DNA of 64,000 nucleotides from G965195345 sp965277775 (GTDB taxonomy: Bacteria > Pseudomonadota > Gammaproteobacteria > CAKMZV01). The stretch is taken from assembly GCA_965277775.1 (NCBI GenBank), contig OZ255843.1, forward strand, positions 1,860,001 through 1,924,000, read 5' to 3'. Each line of letters begins with the position of its first letter. The first letter of the stretch is position 1. This document shows positions 16,827-25,879 of the stretch, piece after piece. The notes under the pieces are model-generated. The model was not told where the DNA came from, made no database searches, and saw nothing but the letters and a program-made list of their open reading frames with translations. The translations under genes and the position numbers were made by a program.

Positions 16827-19610
16827 ATGATAACCAGCGCCCTTCAATCCATCTTTGGAACAAGCAACAGCCGCACCATAAAAAAATATCAAAAACGTAT
16901 CCAAGCAATCAACTCGTTAGAGGACGCGCTGAAGGAATTGAGTGATACACAATTGCAAGACAAAACGCCGCAGTTTAAAGAACGATTAGAATCAGGCGAA
17001 TCCTTAGAAAGTTTGCTACCAGAAGCCTTTGCCGTTTGCCGTGAAGCGAGCCGAAGGGTGCTTGGCATGCGTCATTTTGATGTGCAATTGATTGGGGGCA
17101 TGGTCTTGCACGATGGCAGGATTGCTGAAATGGGGACAGGTGAAGGTAAAACATTGGTTGCTACCTTAGCGGCGTATCTGAATGCCTTAACGGGTGATGG
17201 CGTTCATGTGGTTACAGTCAATGATTATTTGGCCAAAAGAGACTCGGAATGGATGGGTCAAGTCTATTTGTTTTTGGGATTAACCGTCGGAGTCATTCTG
17301 AGCGGACAATTGTGGAAAAACAAGTACCGTCAATACAATGCGGATATCACCTATGGCACCAACAATGAATTCGGTTTTGATTATTTGCGCGATAACATGG
17401 CATTTTCTGCGGATGATCGGATGCAAAGAGGACACGCATTTGCCATAGTCGATGAAGTGGATTCCATTTTGATCGATGAAGCGAGAACGCCATTAATCAT
17501 TTCAGGGCAATCTGAAGACGATGTGGAAATTTATGGTAAATTGAACGGCATACCCAAAAATTTGGTCAAACAAATTGGTGAAATCAATAAAGAGGGCATT
17601 CCGAGTGAAGACTATAAACCAGGGGATTATATTTTAGATGAGAAAAATCGTTCTGTTACATTGACCGATGCAGGTCATGAGCGGGTTGAAAAATACCTCT
17701 ATAACAAAGGCATATTAGCCAAAGATGCCAATTTGTATGATGCGCGCAACATCAATTTGATGCAAAACATCACCGCCTCGATCAGGGCGCATACCTTGTA
17801 CGAAAAGAACACCGATTACATTATTGAAAACTCTGAAATTGTGATTATTGATGAATTTACTGGTCGTAAGATGCAGGGCAGACGTTGGTCAGATGGTCTG
17901 CATCAGGCGATTGAAGCAAAGGAGAAGGTGCCCATTCAGAATGAAAACCAAACCTTGGCATCTATTACATTTCAAAATTATTTTAGGCTCTATGGTAAAT
18001 TATCAGGTATGACGGGTACGGCTGATACCGAAGCCATTGAGCTTCAGCAAATCTACAGCCTCAATGTTGTGGTTATCCCACCGAATGTACCAGTTAAGAG
18101 AAAAGATTTCATTGATGTGGTTTATCTGAGTGAGGCAGAAAAATTTGATGCCTTGGTCAATGACATTAAAAAAATCCACGAAACCGAACAGCCCATTTTG
18201 GTTGGCACGGCCTCCATTGACAGCTCTGAACGCTTGTCTGAGGCACTGACCAAAGCCAAGCTAAAACACGCTGTGTTGAATGCCAAACAAAACGAACGTG
18301 AAGCCACCATCATTGCCCAAGCGGGTCAATTGGGGGCGGTGACCATTGCAACGAATATGGCTGGTCGCGGAACAGACATTGTATTGGGTGGCAATGTTGA
18401 ATTTGAAATCAGCCAGATTGAGGGCATATCTGAGCAAGAAATGGTGCGGATGCGGCAAGAATGGCAGGTAAATCACGATAAGGTCATTGCTTTAGGCGGC
18501 CTACACGTCATCGGCACCGAACGCCATGAATCCAGACGGGTGGACAACCAATTAAGGGGTCGTGCCGGTCGTCAAGGTGATCCAGGTAGTAGTATTTTTT
18601 ATCTTTCATTGGAAGACGATCTGATGCGCATATTTGCCTCGGACAAAATGCGTGGGATGATGCAAAAATTGGGATTGGATCAAGGGGAAGCCATTGAACA
18701 TAATTGGGTAACCAAAGCCATTGCCAACGCTCAAAAGAAAGTAGAAGGCCGAAACTTTGAGATTAGAAAACAGCTGTTAGAGTATGACAATGTGGTGAAT
18801 GATCAAAGAAAAGTGATTTACCAGCAGCGCAATGACATCATGGAATTTGATGATTGGAGGGATTATGTTGCGCGATTGCGCGAAGAGGATGTACACGCCA
18901 CCATTGCCACCTACATTCCGCCTGGCAGTATTTATGAACTTTGGGACATATCATCATTGGAAGAAGCGCTCAAAGAAGAATACAACATTCGCTTACCCCT
19001 ACAAACTTGGTTAGACGAAGATGATCTTCTGGCTGAAGCAGGTCTTAAGGAAAATATTTTATCTGCCATAGAACAAGTCTATAAACAAAAATCTGAAAAG
19101 GTAGGCGAAAACGTCATTCGTCATTTTGAGAAAGCCGTGCTATTGCAGGTATTGGACAGTCTTTGGAAAGAACACTTGGCGGGCTTAGATTACTTACGTC
19201 AAGGCATTCATTTACGCGGCTATGCCCAAAGAAACCCACTGCAAGAATATAAAAAAGAAGCCTTTGAAATGTTTGAAGAACTGCTTGACAATGTTCGCCA
19301 TGATGTGACCAAAGTATTATGTTTTGTGCAGCTACAAGATGAGGCCGATGTTGAGGCCATAGACGAGAAACGTCGTCAAGCAGACGATGTGAACTTGGGC
19401 CATTCTAAGATTAAGAATTTCACCGCACCAGAAGAAATGAGTCGGCCAAAACCTGCGCCGAGTAGCAGTTTTCAATCACCTGTGGCTTCAAATCAAGCCC
19501 CAGCGCCCGTCCAAAGCCCTTATCAGCGTGAAGGGCGGAAGATTGGGCGAAACGAACCTTGCCCGTGTGGTTCGGGTAAAAAATACAAAAAATGTCACGG
19601 CAAAGCATGA
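16827..19610 (+). CDS. secA: Preprotein translocase ATPase SecA
   Basis: A 927-residue motor that drives proteins through SecYEG. Key elements are the Walker A loop GTGEGKT (about residues 103-109), the DEAD-like box DEVDSILIDEAR, TGRKMQGRRWSDGLHQAIEAKE (motif region, given in part), TNMAGRGTDI and the RGRAGRQGDPG arginine finger region. The C-terminus carries the zinc/SecB-binding motif NEPCPCGSGKKYKKCHG after a Pro-rich linker. Length and layout equal those of gammaproteobacterial SecA. Neither the secM-like leader gene nor lpxC, its common upstream neighbours, is present. Confidence 0.98.
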   Translation: MITSALQSIFGTSNSRTIKKYQKRIQAINSLEDALKELSDTQLQDKTPQFKERLESGESLESLLPEAFAVCREASRRVLGMRHFDVQLIGGMVLHDGRIAEMGTGEGKTLVATLAAYLNALTGDGVHVVTVNDYLAKRDSEWMGQVYLFLGLTVGVILSGQLWKNKYRQYNADITYGTNNEFGFDYLRDNMAFSADDRMQRGHAFAIVDEVDSILIDEARTPLIISGQSEDDVEIYGKLNGIPKNLVKQIGEINKEGIPSEDYKPGDYILDEKNRSVTLTDAGHERVEKYLYNKGILAKDANLYDARNINLMQNITASIRAHTLYEKNTDYIIENSEIVIIDEFTGRKMQGRRWSDGLHQAIEAKEKVPIQNENQTLASITFQNYFRLYGKLSGMTGTADTEAIELQQIYSLNVVVIPPNVPVKRKDFIDVVYLSEAEKFDALVNDIKKIHETEQPILVGTASIDSSERLSEALTKAKLKHAVLNAKQNEREATIIAQAGQLGAVTIATNMAGRGTDIVLGGNVEFEISQIEGISEQEMVRMRQEWQVNHDKVIALGGLHVIGTERHESRRVDNQLRGRAGRQGDPGSSIFYLSLEDDLMRIFASDKMRGMMQKLGLDQGEAIEHNWVTKAIANAQKKVEGRNFEIRKQLLEYDNVVNDQRKVIYQQRNDIMEFDDWRDYVARLREEDVHATIATYIPPGSIYELWDISSLEEALKEEYNIRLPLQTWLDEDDLLAEAGLKENILSAIEQVYKQKSEKVGENVIRHFEKAVLLQVLDSLWKEHLAGLDYLRQGIHLRGYAQRNPLQEYKKEAFEMFEELLDNVRHDVTKVLCFVQLQDEADVEAIDEKRRQADDVNLGHSKIKNFTAPEEMSRPKPAPSSSFQSPVASNQAPAPVQSPYQREGRKIGRNEPCPCGSGKKYKKCHGKA

Positions 19611-19676
19611 CAATGCCAAGTCTGCGCTGACTCAGTGTCACAGATTAGAAAACTTGCTTAGTCAGCTAATTCATTT

Positions 19677-20387
19677 ATGTCAGTGACAAATCAATTAAAG
19701 CACGAATCTGGTCGGTCATTCAGCCTTGATTTTATTCGGGCTTTGGCCATTTTACTGATGGTGGTTTATCACTTTAATTTTGATTTGTTTGTTTTTGGGG
19801 TGCACGACATCAACCCCAATAATCACGTTGAATGGCGTGCATTTCGCTATTTAATTATGACGCTGTTCTTAGTTTGTGTGGGAATCAGTATAGTGCTGTC
19901 GCAAACGCCGCAGATCCGTGTTAAAAAACTGATCAAACGTCTAATCATTCTCGGGCTGGCGAGCATTTTGGTGAGCATTGGCAGCTATACACAATTTCCA
20001 AATTCTTGGATATATTTTGGTATTTTGCATTTTATTTTGATCGGCTCTGTGGTGGCATTGTTGTTTAGAAATAATCCCAATGTAGCCCTGAGTGTGGCCC
20101 TCATCATTCTCTTGCTTTACAATGCCGATTGGATTGGGGTTCATGGGTTGTTTGAATGGGTGCAACCTAGGTTGGGGTTGCCGTATAGGGCAGAAGATTC
20201 GGTGCCCTTTATTCCTTGGATAAGCGCTATTTTAATTGGTATTTATGTGGGCCATTATCGGCTGTATGTCTTTACTCAAAATGAACAATACAGCCAGCGC
20301 ATCATTGCTTTTATGTCAAAACATTCGCTGTGGATTTATTTGATTCATCAACCGATTTTATTCGGCGTTCTATTGCTCATTGTGTAG
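19677..20387 (+). CDS. DUF1624 / heparan-alpha-glucosaminide N-acetyltransferase-like membrane protein
   Basis: A 236-residue multi-helix membrane protein. The start RSFSLDFIRALAILLMVVYH carries the R-x-x-x-[LF]-D-x-[IL]-R-[GA] signature of the acyltransferase-3-like/DUF1624 family, and the C-terminus HSLWIYLIHQPI is the usual last-helix motif. Bacterial members have no firm substrate. It lies 66 bases after secA and ends close to the convergent MFS gene. I am confident of the family but not of a function. Confidence 0.78.
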   Translation: MSVTNQLKHESGRSFSLDFIRALAILLMVVYHFNFDLFVFGVHDINPNNHVEWRAFRYLIMTLFLVCVGISIVLSQTPQIRVKKLIKRLIILGLASILVSIGSYTQFPNSWIYFGILHFILIGSVVALLFRNNPNVALSVALIILLLYNADWIGVHGLFEWVQPRLGLPYRAEDSVPFIPWISAILIGIYVGHYRLYVFTQNEQYSQRIIAFMSKHSLWIYLIHQPILFGVLLLIV

Positions 20388-20403
20388 CGCTTTTCAAATG
20401 GGT

Positions 20404-21828
20404 TTAATGCCCCAGATCAGAAGATTTATCTTTCAAAGCATCAATGCGTTTTGGATTGATGTCGGCTTGTTTTAGAATAATCACAATCGCCACAACCGCT
20501 AAAAATGCACCAGTGACAAAGCTGATTTTGGCAATGAGTAGTAGCTCTACGGTGGTTTGCACCGAAAAAGCGACTTGACCGACAAAAATGGCGGTTAATA
20601 ACAGCACAATAAGACTGCCAGCTATATTGCCAAAAACACGGGCAAAATTTATTAATCCTGCCCCTATGCCCATTCGATCATCGCTGACCTTGCTTAATCC
20701 CATGGTGTTGTTGGGTGCGCTGAAAAAGCCAAAGCCGAATCCTATAACAAAAAGCGCGTACTGCATCCCTACAATGTCGTTTTGTTGTAATTTGTAAGCC
20801 AAGGTTAACAGCCCGATACTATAGAGCGTCACCCCTGAAAAAGCTAAGGTTCGGGGTTCATAAATTTGTGATAGCTTGCTCACCAATAGCGCAGCAATCG
20901 TCATGGCAATTGCCTGCCAAATAATGATGGTGCCTGCCTCGAAAGCGCTCATCATATAAACATACTGCATGCAAAGTGCCATTAAAAAGGGCACGGTATA
21001 ATTCCCCGTGTACATCAGAAAACTCGCCAATGACCCATGTAATAACGCCGTGTTTTTACGGAGTAAATCCAAGCGTATCAAAGGATGGGTTCGGCGTTTT
21101 TGTAGGCGTATAAAAATCAAGATAAAGATGACACTGGAACAAAAGAACCAGATGGCGTAGGATTGATTGATCAAAGTCGTTCCAATGACTAAACCACTGA
21201 TGGCCAATGCTAAGAATAAACTGCCTGATATGTCAATGGCTTTTTTTTCTGCGGCTTTCCAGTCCTGACCATAAGTGGCGAGCAAAATACCATTCACGCC
21301 AATAATGGCAACGATAATGGCCATAAAACAACTGCGCCAACCATAGGCACTTTCTAACCAACCACCAATCAGTGGACCAATCGACAATCCTACATAAACA
21401 CAAGCTGAGGTAAGCCCCAGATAGAGTCCTCGATCTTTCTTGGAGACGGCGCTGACGATCAAAGCTAAGCCAGAGGAAAATATCATGGCAACCGCCATCC
21501 CTTGAACAAAGCGACCGACAAAGAAAATGAACTCTGAAGTAGCAATGATACTGACAAGCGCCCCTACGACGAGGAGCCAGCCGCCCAGCATATAAATTCT
21601 TTTGCGCCCATAGTTATCGGCCAAACGACCCGCAGGCAAGATGAATGCACAATTGCTCAATATAAATAGTGCTAAAACCCAATTTGTCAAAATGGCATTC
21701 AAGCCAAATTCGGCGCTGATCGATGGAATGACAACGTTAATTCCAGAGATGGTGACGGGTGTGGTCAGAAAACCAAAACAAACAGAGAGGGTAATGAATA
21801 AGGTGTTGCGATTATGAGAGGTCGGCAT
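20404..21828 (-). CDS. Major facilitator superfamily transporter, DHA2-like (14 helices)
   Basis: A 474-residue transporter. The early segment NWVLALFILSNCAFILPAGRLADNYGRKRIY contains the MFS motif A (G-x-L-A-D-x-x-G-R-K) between helices 2 and 3, and the length and opening (a PVTISGINVVIPSIS stretch) fit the drug-efflux DHA2 group. The substrate is not predictable from this. It is monocistronic, convergent with the DUF1624 gene, and separated from the EamA gene by about 200 bases of divergent upstream region in which I see no clear operator. Confidence 0.85.
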   Translation of the reverse strand: MPTSHNRNTLFITLSVCFGFLTTPVTISGINVVIPSISAEFGLNAILTNWVLALFILSNCAFILPAGRLADNYGRKRIYMLGGWLLVVGALVSIIATSEFIFFVGRFVQGMAVAMIFSSGLALIVSAVSKKDRGLYLGLTSACVYVGLSIGPLIGGWLESAYGWRSCFMAIIVAIIGVNGILLATYGQDWKAAEKKAIDISGSLFLALAISGLVIGTTLINQSYAIWFFCSSVIFILIFIRLQKRRTHPLIRLDLLRKNTALLHGSLASFLMYTGNYTVPFLMALCMQYVYMMSAFEAGTIIIWQAIAMTIAALLVSKLSQIYEPRTLAFSGVTLYSIGLLTLAYKLQQNDIVGMQYALFVIGFGFGFFSAPNNTMGLSKVSDDRMGIGAGLINFARVFGNIAGSLIVLLLTAIFVGQVAFSVQTTVELLLIAKISFVTGAFLAVVAIVIILKQADINPKRIDALKDKSSDLGH

Positions 21829-22036
21829 TAAATTTTGCTCGTAATATTTGCATTATAGAGGTGAAAGAAATGGTAGCGTGGTTGTCGCAAAAGACGCATC
21901 CATTCTACATTCTTTTGAATAATGAAAAGCCAATTAAACAGTCGTGATAAAGACATAGATAAATTAAAGCTTTCACTGTTAGAATGCTGAGCCGTTTACA
22001 AACATTCAACCCCTAAATGACAATATCTACCCCAGC

Positions 22037-22897
22037 GTGTCGACAAATTTAAAAGGCTACTTGTTAGCCGTATTAAGCGTTGTTATTCTCAGCCCTGATG
22101 CGGTGCTGATCAAATTAATGGCGTCCGACAGTTTAACCATACTCTTTTGGCGAGGGGTGGCCGTTGGTGTAGGCATTTCATTATTACTCACCATGATGTA
22201 TGGTCGAAAAACCATAAGTGAATATAAAAAAATTGGCCGTTTAGGCATTTATTTGGCATTTTTTTTCAGTGTCGGTACGTTTTCTTTTATATTTGCCATT
22301 GAGCACACAACCATTACCAATACTTTAATTATCCTAAGCACCTCTCCTTTAATGACGGCTGTGATTGCCCATTTTGCCTTGAGGGAAAAAACCAAACCCA
22401 TTACCTGGATTGCCATGTTGTCGGTGGTGGTTGGCGTTGTGACGATCGTGTCTGATAATATTGGCGATGTTCATTTAATTGGGGATCTTTTAGCCCTGAA
22501 TACAGCACTGGCGTTGGGTATTAGTTTTACCATCATGCGCAAATGTAAATCGTTCAATATGGTGCCTGCCATGTCGTTGAGTGCATTTATAACGGCGATT
22601 ATCGCTGCTATTATTGCGCCAACTTTCTTGATATCCGCTCAAGATACAATTTATGTCATACTGATGAGTGGTATTGTGTCCATATCTTTACTACTCCTGA
22701 GCATAGCACCGCGTTTCATATCAGCCGCAGAGGTGGGCATGGTCATGCCGTTAGAAACGGTTTTAGGGGTTTTGATTTCGTGGGTTGTTATTCGTGAACA
22801 ACCCAGTGTGATGGTTATCGTCGGTGGCTTAATCGTGTTGCTGACCTTATTCCTCTATGCTTTAATACCACTGTTTGATCGAACGACCAAAAGTTAA
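22037..22897 (+). CDS. EamA/DMT family transporter
   Basis: A 286-residue drug/metabolite-type exporter with ten predicted helices arranged as two EamA repeats. Signatures are the opening GYLLAVLSVVILSPDAVLIK and the paired segment near the end EVGMVMPLETVLGVLISW then VVIREQPS. The start is a GTG at 22037. Such proteins export amino acids, nucleosides or drugs; the substrate is unknown. It lies just outside the DHPS region and is convergent with the iclR gene (about 90 bases), so it is probably not part of that system. Confidence 0.85.
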   Translation: MSTNLKGYLLAVLSVVILSPDAVLIKLMASDSLTILFWRGVAVGVGISLLLTMMYGRKTISEYKKIGRLGIYLAFFFSVGTFSFIFAIEHTTITNTLIILSTSPLMTAVIAHFALREKTKPITWIAMLSVVVGVVTIVSDNIGDVHLIGDLLALNTALALGISFTIMRKCKSFNMVPAMSLSAFITAIIAAIIAPTFLISAQDTIYVILMSGIVSISLLLLSIAPRFISAAEVGMVMPLETVLGVLISWVVIREQPSVMVIVGGLIVLLTLFLYALIPLFDRTTKS

Positions 22898-22988
22898 TAG
22901 AATTTCGGATTAAGGGGTTTTAGCTGTTTCTTTTTTGCCACTCAGCGCAGAGTTGAGAATGCATCATTAAAACTATTTAAAATTTACC

Positions 22989-23768
22989 TTAATTGTCATT
23001 GTCTAGGTCTTTATAGATGTACTCAATTTTCTTGGCAGCCGCTTTGAGCGGCTCCAAATAATCCATCAGTTCTTGAATGGTTTTACGCGAATTTGGCGCT
23101 TGAATGGCGACCGTAAAAAGCATGGTTCTGACGTTGTTATGCGTGCGAAATACGGGCACTGCAATGGCAACTGTGCCTTCATAAAATTCTTCATTGTCAA
23201 GGCTGTATCCTTGTGAACGAACGGTTCGCAAGTGATTGTACAACCTTGTGGCATCTGTGTAAGAGGCAGCCGTTCGTGGTTTTAAATCCAAAGAATTGAG
23301 CAAATGAAGGCGTGCTTTTTTGGGGAGGTATGCCAGAAATAATTTGCCACTTGCTGTGCAATGGATGGGCAGTTCGGAGCCAATGGGTAGCTGCAATCGT
23401 AAAGGCCAATTTGCTTCAACACGGTCGTAGTAAGTAATGCTCCTGCCATTAAATATTGTACAGTTACAAGTCTCGTTGGTTTGTATGGACAATTGTTTTA
23501 ATATGTTATGCCCCGCGCCTTTATAGACTTCATGGTTAGATATATCGAAAGCAAAATGCACGAGTTTGTGACTGATGGTGTATGTACGCGTTAATGCGTG
23601 CCGATAAATATAGCCAGCTGATTCTAATTGAATCAAAATTCGATGGATCGTTGGTTTGGAAAGTTGCGTTTTTTCGATGATTTCAGCGGCCGCCGCTGGT
23701 CTTTTAAATTGCGCCATGGTTTCAAGCACGACCAATCCGCGCAGGATAACGGGGGTTTTATCATTCAT
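22989..23768 (-). CDS. IclR family transcriptional regulator, candidate regulator of the DHPS cluster
   Basis: A 259-residue regulator with an N-terminal winged helix (residues ~5-70; LSKPTIHRILIQLESAGYIY is the recognition-helix region) and a C-terminal GAF-like effector domain (HCTASGKLFLAYLP is the usual IclR signature). It is transcribed away from dctP, with 276 bases between the two starts, the typical arrangement of a catabolic-cluster regulator. That it controls dctPQM-suyAB-hpsN is an inference from position. The intergenic region holds a strong hairpin and a GAACGTTC palindrome, described separately. Confidence 0.9.
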   Translation of the reverse strand: MNDKTPVILRGLVVLETMAQFKRPAAAAEIIEKTQLSKPTIHRILIQLESAGYIYRHALTRTYTISHKLVHFAFDISNHEVYKGAGHNILKQLSIQTNETCNCTIFNGRSITYYDRVEANWPLRLQLPIGSELPIHCTASGKLFLAYLPKKARLHLLNSLDLKPRTAASYTDATRLYNHLRTVRSQGYSLDNEEFYEGTVAIAVPVFRTHNNVRTMLFTVAIQAPNSRKTIQELMDYLEPLKAAAKKIEYIYKDLDNDN

Positions 23769-23783
23769 GTTGTTCTCTTTATC

Positions 23784-23791
23784 GAACGTTC
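23784..23791. promoter_or_regulatory. GAACGTTC palindrome near the iclR start, candidate operator
   Basis: An 8-base perfect palindrome lies about 15 bases upstream of the iclR ATG. The same core occurs as TGAACGTTCA at 34902-34911, upstream of the MFS gene at the other end of the region. One specific 8-mer is expected about once by chance in a window this size, so the pair is only suggestive. Confidence 0.25.
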
Positions 23792-23827
23792 AAAACTGTT
23801 ATTATCAATTATTTTATAAAAAAATGC

Positions 23828-23856
23828 AAAAAATGAGACGTTAAGTCTCATTTTTT
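23828..23856. terminator. Perfect 12-bp hairpin with A/T flanks inside the iclR-dctP divergent region
   Basis: Six A residues plus TGAGAC (23828-23839) pair with GTCTCA plus six T residues (23845-23856) around a 5-base loop. It has the form of an intrinsic terminator in both directions. It lies between two divergent starts, so it would separate or attenuate transcripts rather than end a gene. Confidence 0.65.
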
Positions 23857-24044
23857 ATAAATTGTGCTGGTTTTTAATTGACACATGAATTATTGCTGTG
23901 ATAGAGTGGAAATATGTTTGCTGAGTGATATTTTGTCGCGCCAGTATTTCAGATTTAACAGTGACTACATAATTGATGGTTCTTTGGGGTCAATACAATT
24001 AGGTATTTACTATGTTTTCTTAAACTGATCGAAAAGGATATATT

Positions 24045-25148
24045 ATGAAAATTATTGTTCGAATGATACTTATTTGTTTCTCTGCTATTGCCATTACCGC
24101 ACAAGCAAAGAACGTCACTATTAAAGTGCAATCGGTATTGCCCACAAAAGCTGACGAAGTCGTCATGTTAAAAGATTTTGCGGATAATGTCTCAGCACTT
24201 ACTAATGGCAGTGTAAAGATTGAAATCTTGCCTGCTGGCGCTGTCGTTGGCGTGAAAGAAACGCTGGAAGCTGTTAATAAAGGTTTGGTAGATGGCGGCT
24301 TTGCGTGGACGCATTACTGGTCAGGTTACCATCCTGCTGCAGCATTATTTGGTTCACCAGTGGCTGGTGCAGGTGTTGGCATTGATAACATTGCATTCAT
24401 CTCTTGGTACATGTTTGGTGGCGGTAAAGAGCTTTATGTTGATCTTTGGAAAGAAATGAAGATGGACATCAAAGGTCTGATGCTTCAACCTGTTGGTCCT
24501 GAAGCGCTTGGTTGGTTTAAAGAGCCCATTAACAGCATGGAAGATTTCCGTAAATATCGTTTCCGCACACCACCAGGCATTCCAGGTCAAACCTATAAAG
24601 ACATTGGCATTGCTTCTGTCGCTATGGGTGGTGGTGACATTCTTCCCGCACTACAAAAAGGTACGATCGACGCTGCTGAATGGTGTTGTCCAAAACCTGA
24701 CAGTGTGTTTGGTTTCCAAAAAATTTTGAAACACTACTATCTTCAAGGTTTACACCAAGTGGTCGTCAATGCTGATATGTACATCAATGGTAAAGTATGG
24801 CGTAGCCTAACCAAGCATCAACAACGCGCAATGGAAGTTGCTGCGGATGCTTCTTTAATGCGTGCATTGGCTTATCGCATTTTTGAAAATGGTAAAGCTC
24901 TAAAAGATTTGGTTGACAATCATGGCGTTCAACTACATGATACACCATCCGATTACTTCCCTGAGTACATGGCAGCCGCCAAAGCTTCTTTAGCCAAAAA
25001 TGCTAAAGAAAATGCTTTCTTTAAGAAAGTATGGGATTCTCAAAAAGCGTTTGCTGACATCGCTGTACCTTATTGGGCAGGCTCACAAACGTCAAATGCG
25101 AAACTCGGACAAGCGTACGCTGACGAAATTAAAGCGCGCAATAAGTAA
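24045..25148 (+). CDS. dctP: TRAP transporter substrate-binding protein (DctP family), probable sulfonate binder
   Basis: A 367-residue periplasmic protein. The signal peptide ends near AQA (residue 21). DctP features are VQSVLPTKADEVVMLKDFAD, GGFAWTHYWSGYHPA, the RFRTPPGIPG ligand loop (the conserved Arg that grips the carboxylate or sulfonate) and DAAEWCCPKPD. AAGGA lies 10 bases before the ATG. Its place directly ahead of dctQM and the sulfolactate genes makes DHPS or sulfolactate the likely ligand, by analogy with hpsKLM of marine bacteria; ligand choice cannot be read from the sequence. A terminator-like hairpin follows, which would make it more abundant than the permease. Confidence 0.93.
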   Translation: MKIIVRMILICFSAIAITAQAKNVTIKVQSVLPTKADEVVMLKDFADNVSALTNGSVKIEILPAGAVVGVKETLEAVNKGLVDGGFAWTHYWSGYHPAAALFGSPVAGAGVGIDNIAFISWYMFGGGKELYVDLWKEMKMDIKGLMLQPVGPEALGWFKEPINSMEDFRKYRFRTPPGIPGQTYKDIGIASVAMGGGDILPALQKGTIDAAEWCCPKPDSVFGFQKILKHYYLQGLHQVVVNADMYINGKVWRSLTKHQQRAMEVAADASLMRALAYRIFENGKALKDLVDNHGVQLHDTPSDYFPEYMAAAKASLAKNAKENAFFKKVWDSQKAFADIAVPYWAGSQTSNAKLGQAYADEIKARNK

Positions 25149-25154
25149 CCTTAT

Positions 25155-25190
25155 AAAGCCCTGCTTGACTTTCAAGCAGGGCTTTGTTTT
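25155..25190 (+). terminator. Intrinsic terminator/attenuator between dctP and dctQ
   Basis: AAAGCCCTGCTTG (25155-25167) pairs perfectly with CAAGCAGGGCTTT (25173-25185) around a 5-base loop, followed by GTTTTTT. This 13-bp stem with a T run is a textbook terminator. Since dctQM has no obvious separate promoter, partial read-through is likely. Confidence 0.85.
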
Positions 25191-25217
25191 TTAGTTAACC
25201 AATTTTTAGATAATCAA

Positions 25218-25823
25218 ATGCCAGATCAAGTAGATATTGAAAAGTTAGATATAACCGACGAGCTGATTGCCGAACGGAAATCTGCTTTTGAAATGCCGGA
25301 AGATATGCTGCCGTGGATGAGTAAAACCATCGTTGGCATTAACCGGTTTAGTTATTGGGTTGGCAACATCGTCTGTTGGTTAACCATCCCGATTATGCTC
25401 GCCATGACTTACGAAATTATTGCCCGTAAGTTTTTCTTGGCACCCACTGCTTGGGCCTATGACATCAGTCGAATGTTTTATGGGGCGCTGTTTATGCTTG
25501 GTGCCGGTTATGCACTGATGCGAGGGGTGCACATTAGGGCCGATTTTATTTACCGTAATTGGCAACCCAAAGTCCAAGCCAGCATTGATACATTGTTGTA
25601 TCTGCTCTTTTATTTCCCTGGGTTGTTTATCTTTTTATTAGTGGGATATGATTTTTCCTACGACGCTTGGGACAGAGGTGAATTAGGCATGGACACCGCT
25701 TGGATGCCGCACATGGGACCCATTAAATCAGCCATACCCATTGGTACGGCATTTTTATTGATACAAGGCGTGTCCGAATTGCTTCAATGTGTTTACACGA
25801 TCAAGCACAATCGTTGGCCTTAA
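25218..25823 (+). CDS. dctQ: TRAP transporter small permease (DctQ family)
   Basis: A 201-residue protein with a soluble N-terminus of about 40 residues and four predicted helices (GNIVCWLTIPIMLAMTYEII, ISRMFYGALFMLGAGYALM, TLLYLLFYFPGLFIFLLVG and the helix around PIGTAFLLIQGVSELL). The early E-[IV]-x-[AL]-R-K-F-F-x-x-P-T-x-W-[AT] motif (EIIARKFFLAPTAWAYD) is diagnostic of the family, which bridges binding protein and large permease. It comes after the attenuator behind dctP and 56 bases before dctM. Confidence 0.92.
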   Translation: MPDQVDIEKLDITDELIAERKSAFEMPEDMLPWMSKTIVGINRFSYWVGNIVCWLTIPIMLAMTYEIIARKFFLAPTAWAYDISRMFYGALFMLGAGYALMRGVHIRADFIYRNWQPKVQASIDTLLYLLFYFPGLFIFLLVGYDFSYDAWDRGELGMDTAWMPHMGPIKSAIPIGTAFLLIQGVSELLQCVYTIKHNRWP

Positions 25824-25879
25824 GTCAACGGCATCGTATGAATCCACTTTATGAACCCAACCTATTAGGAATTTAAAAA

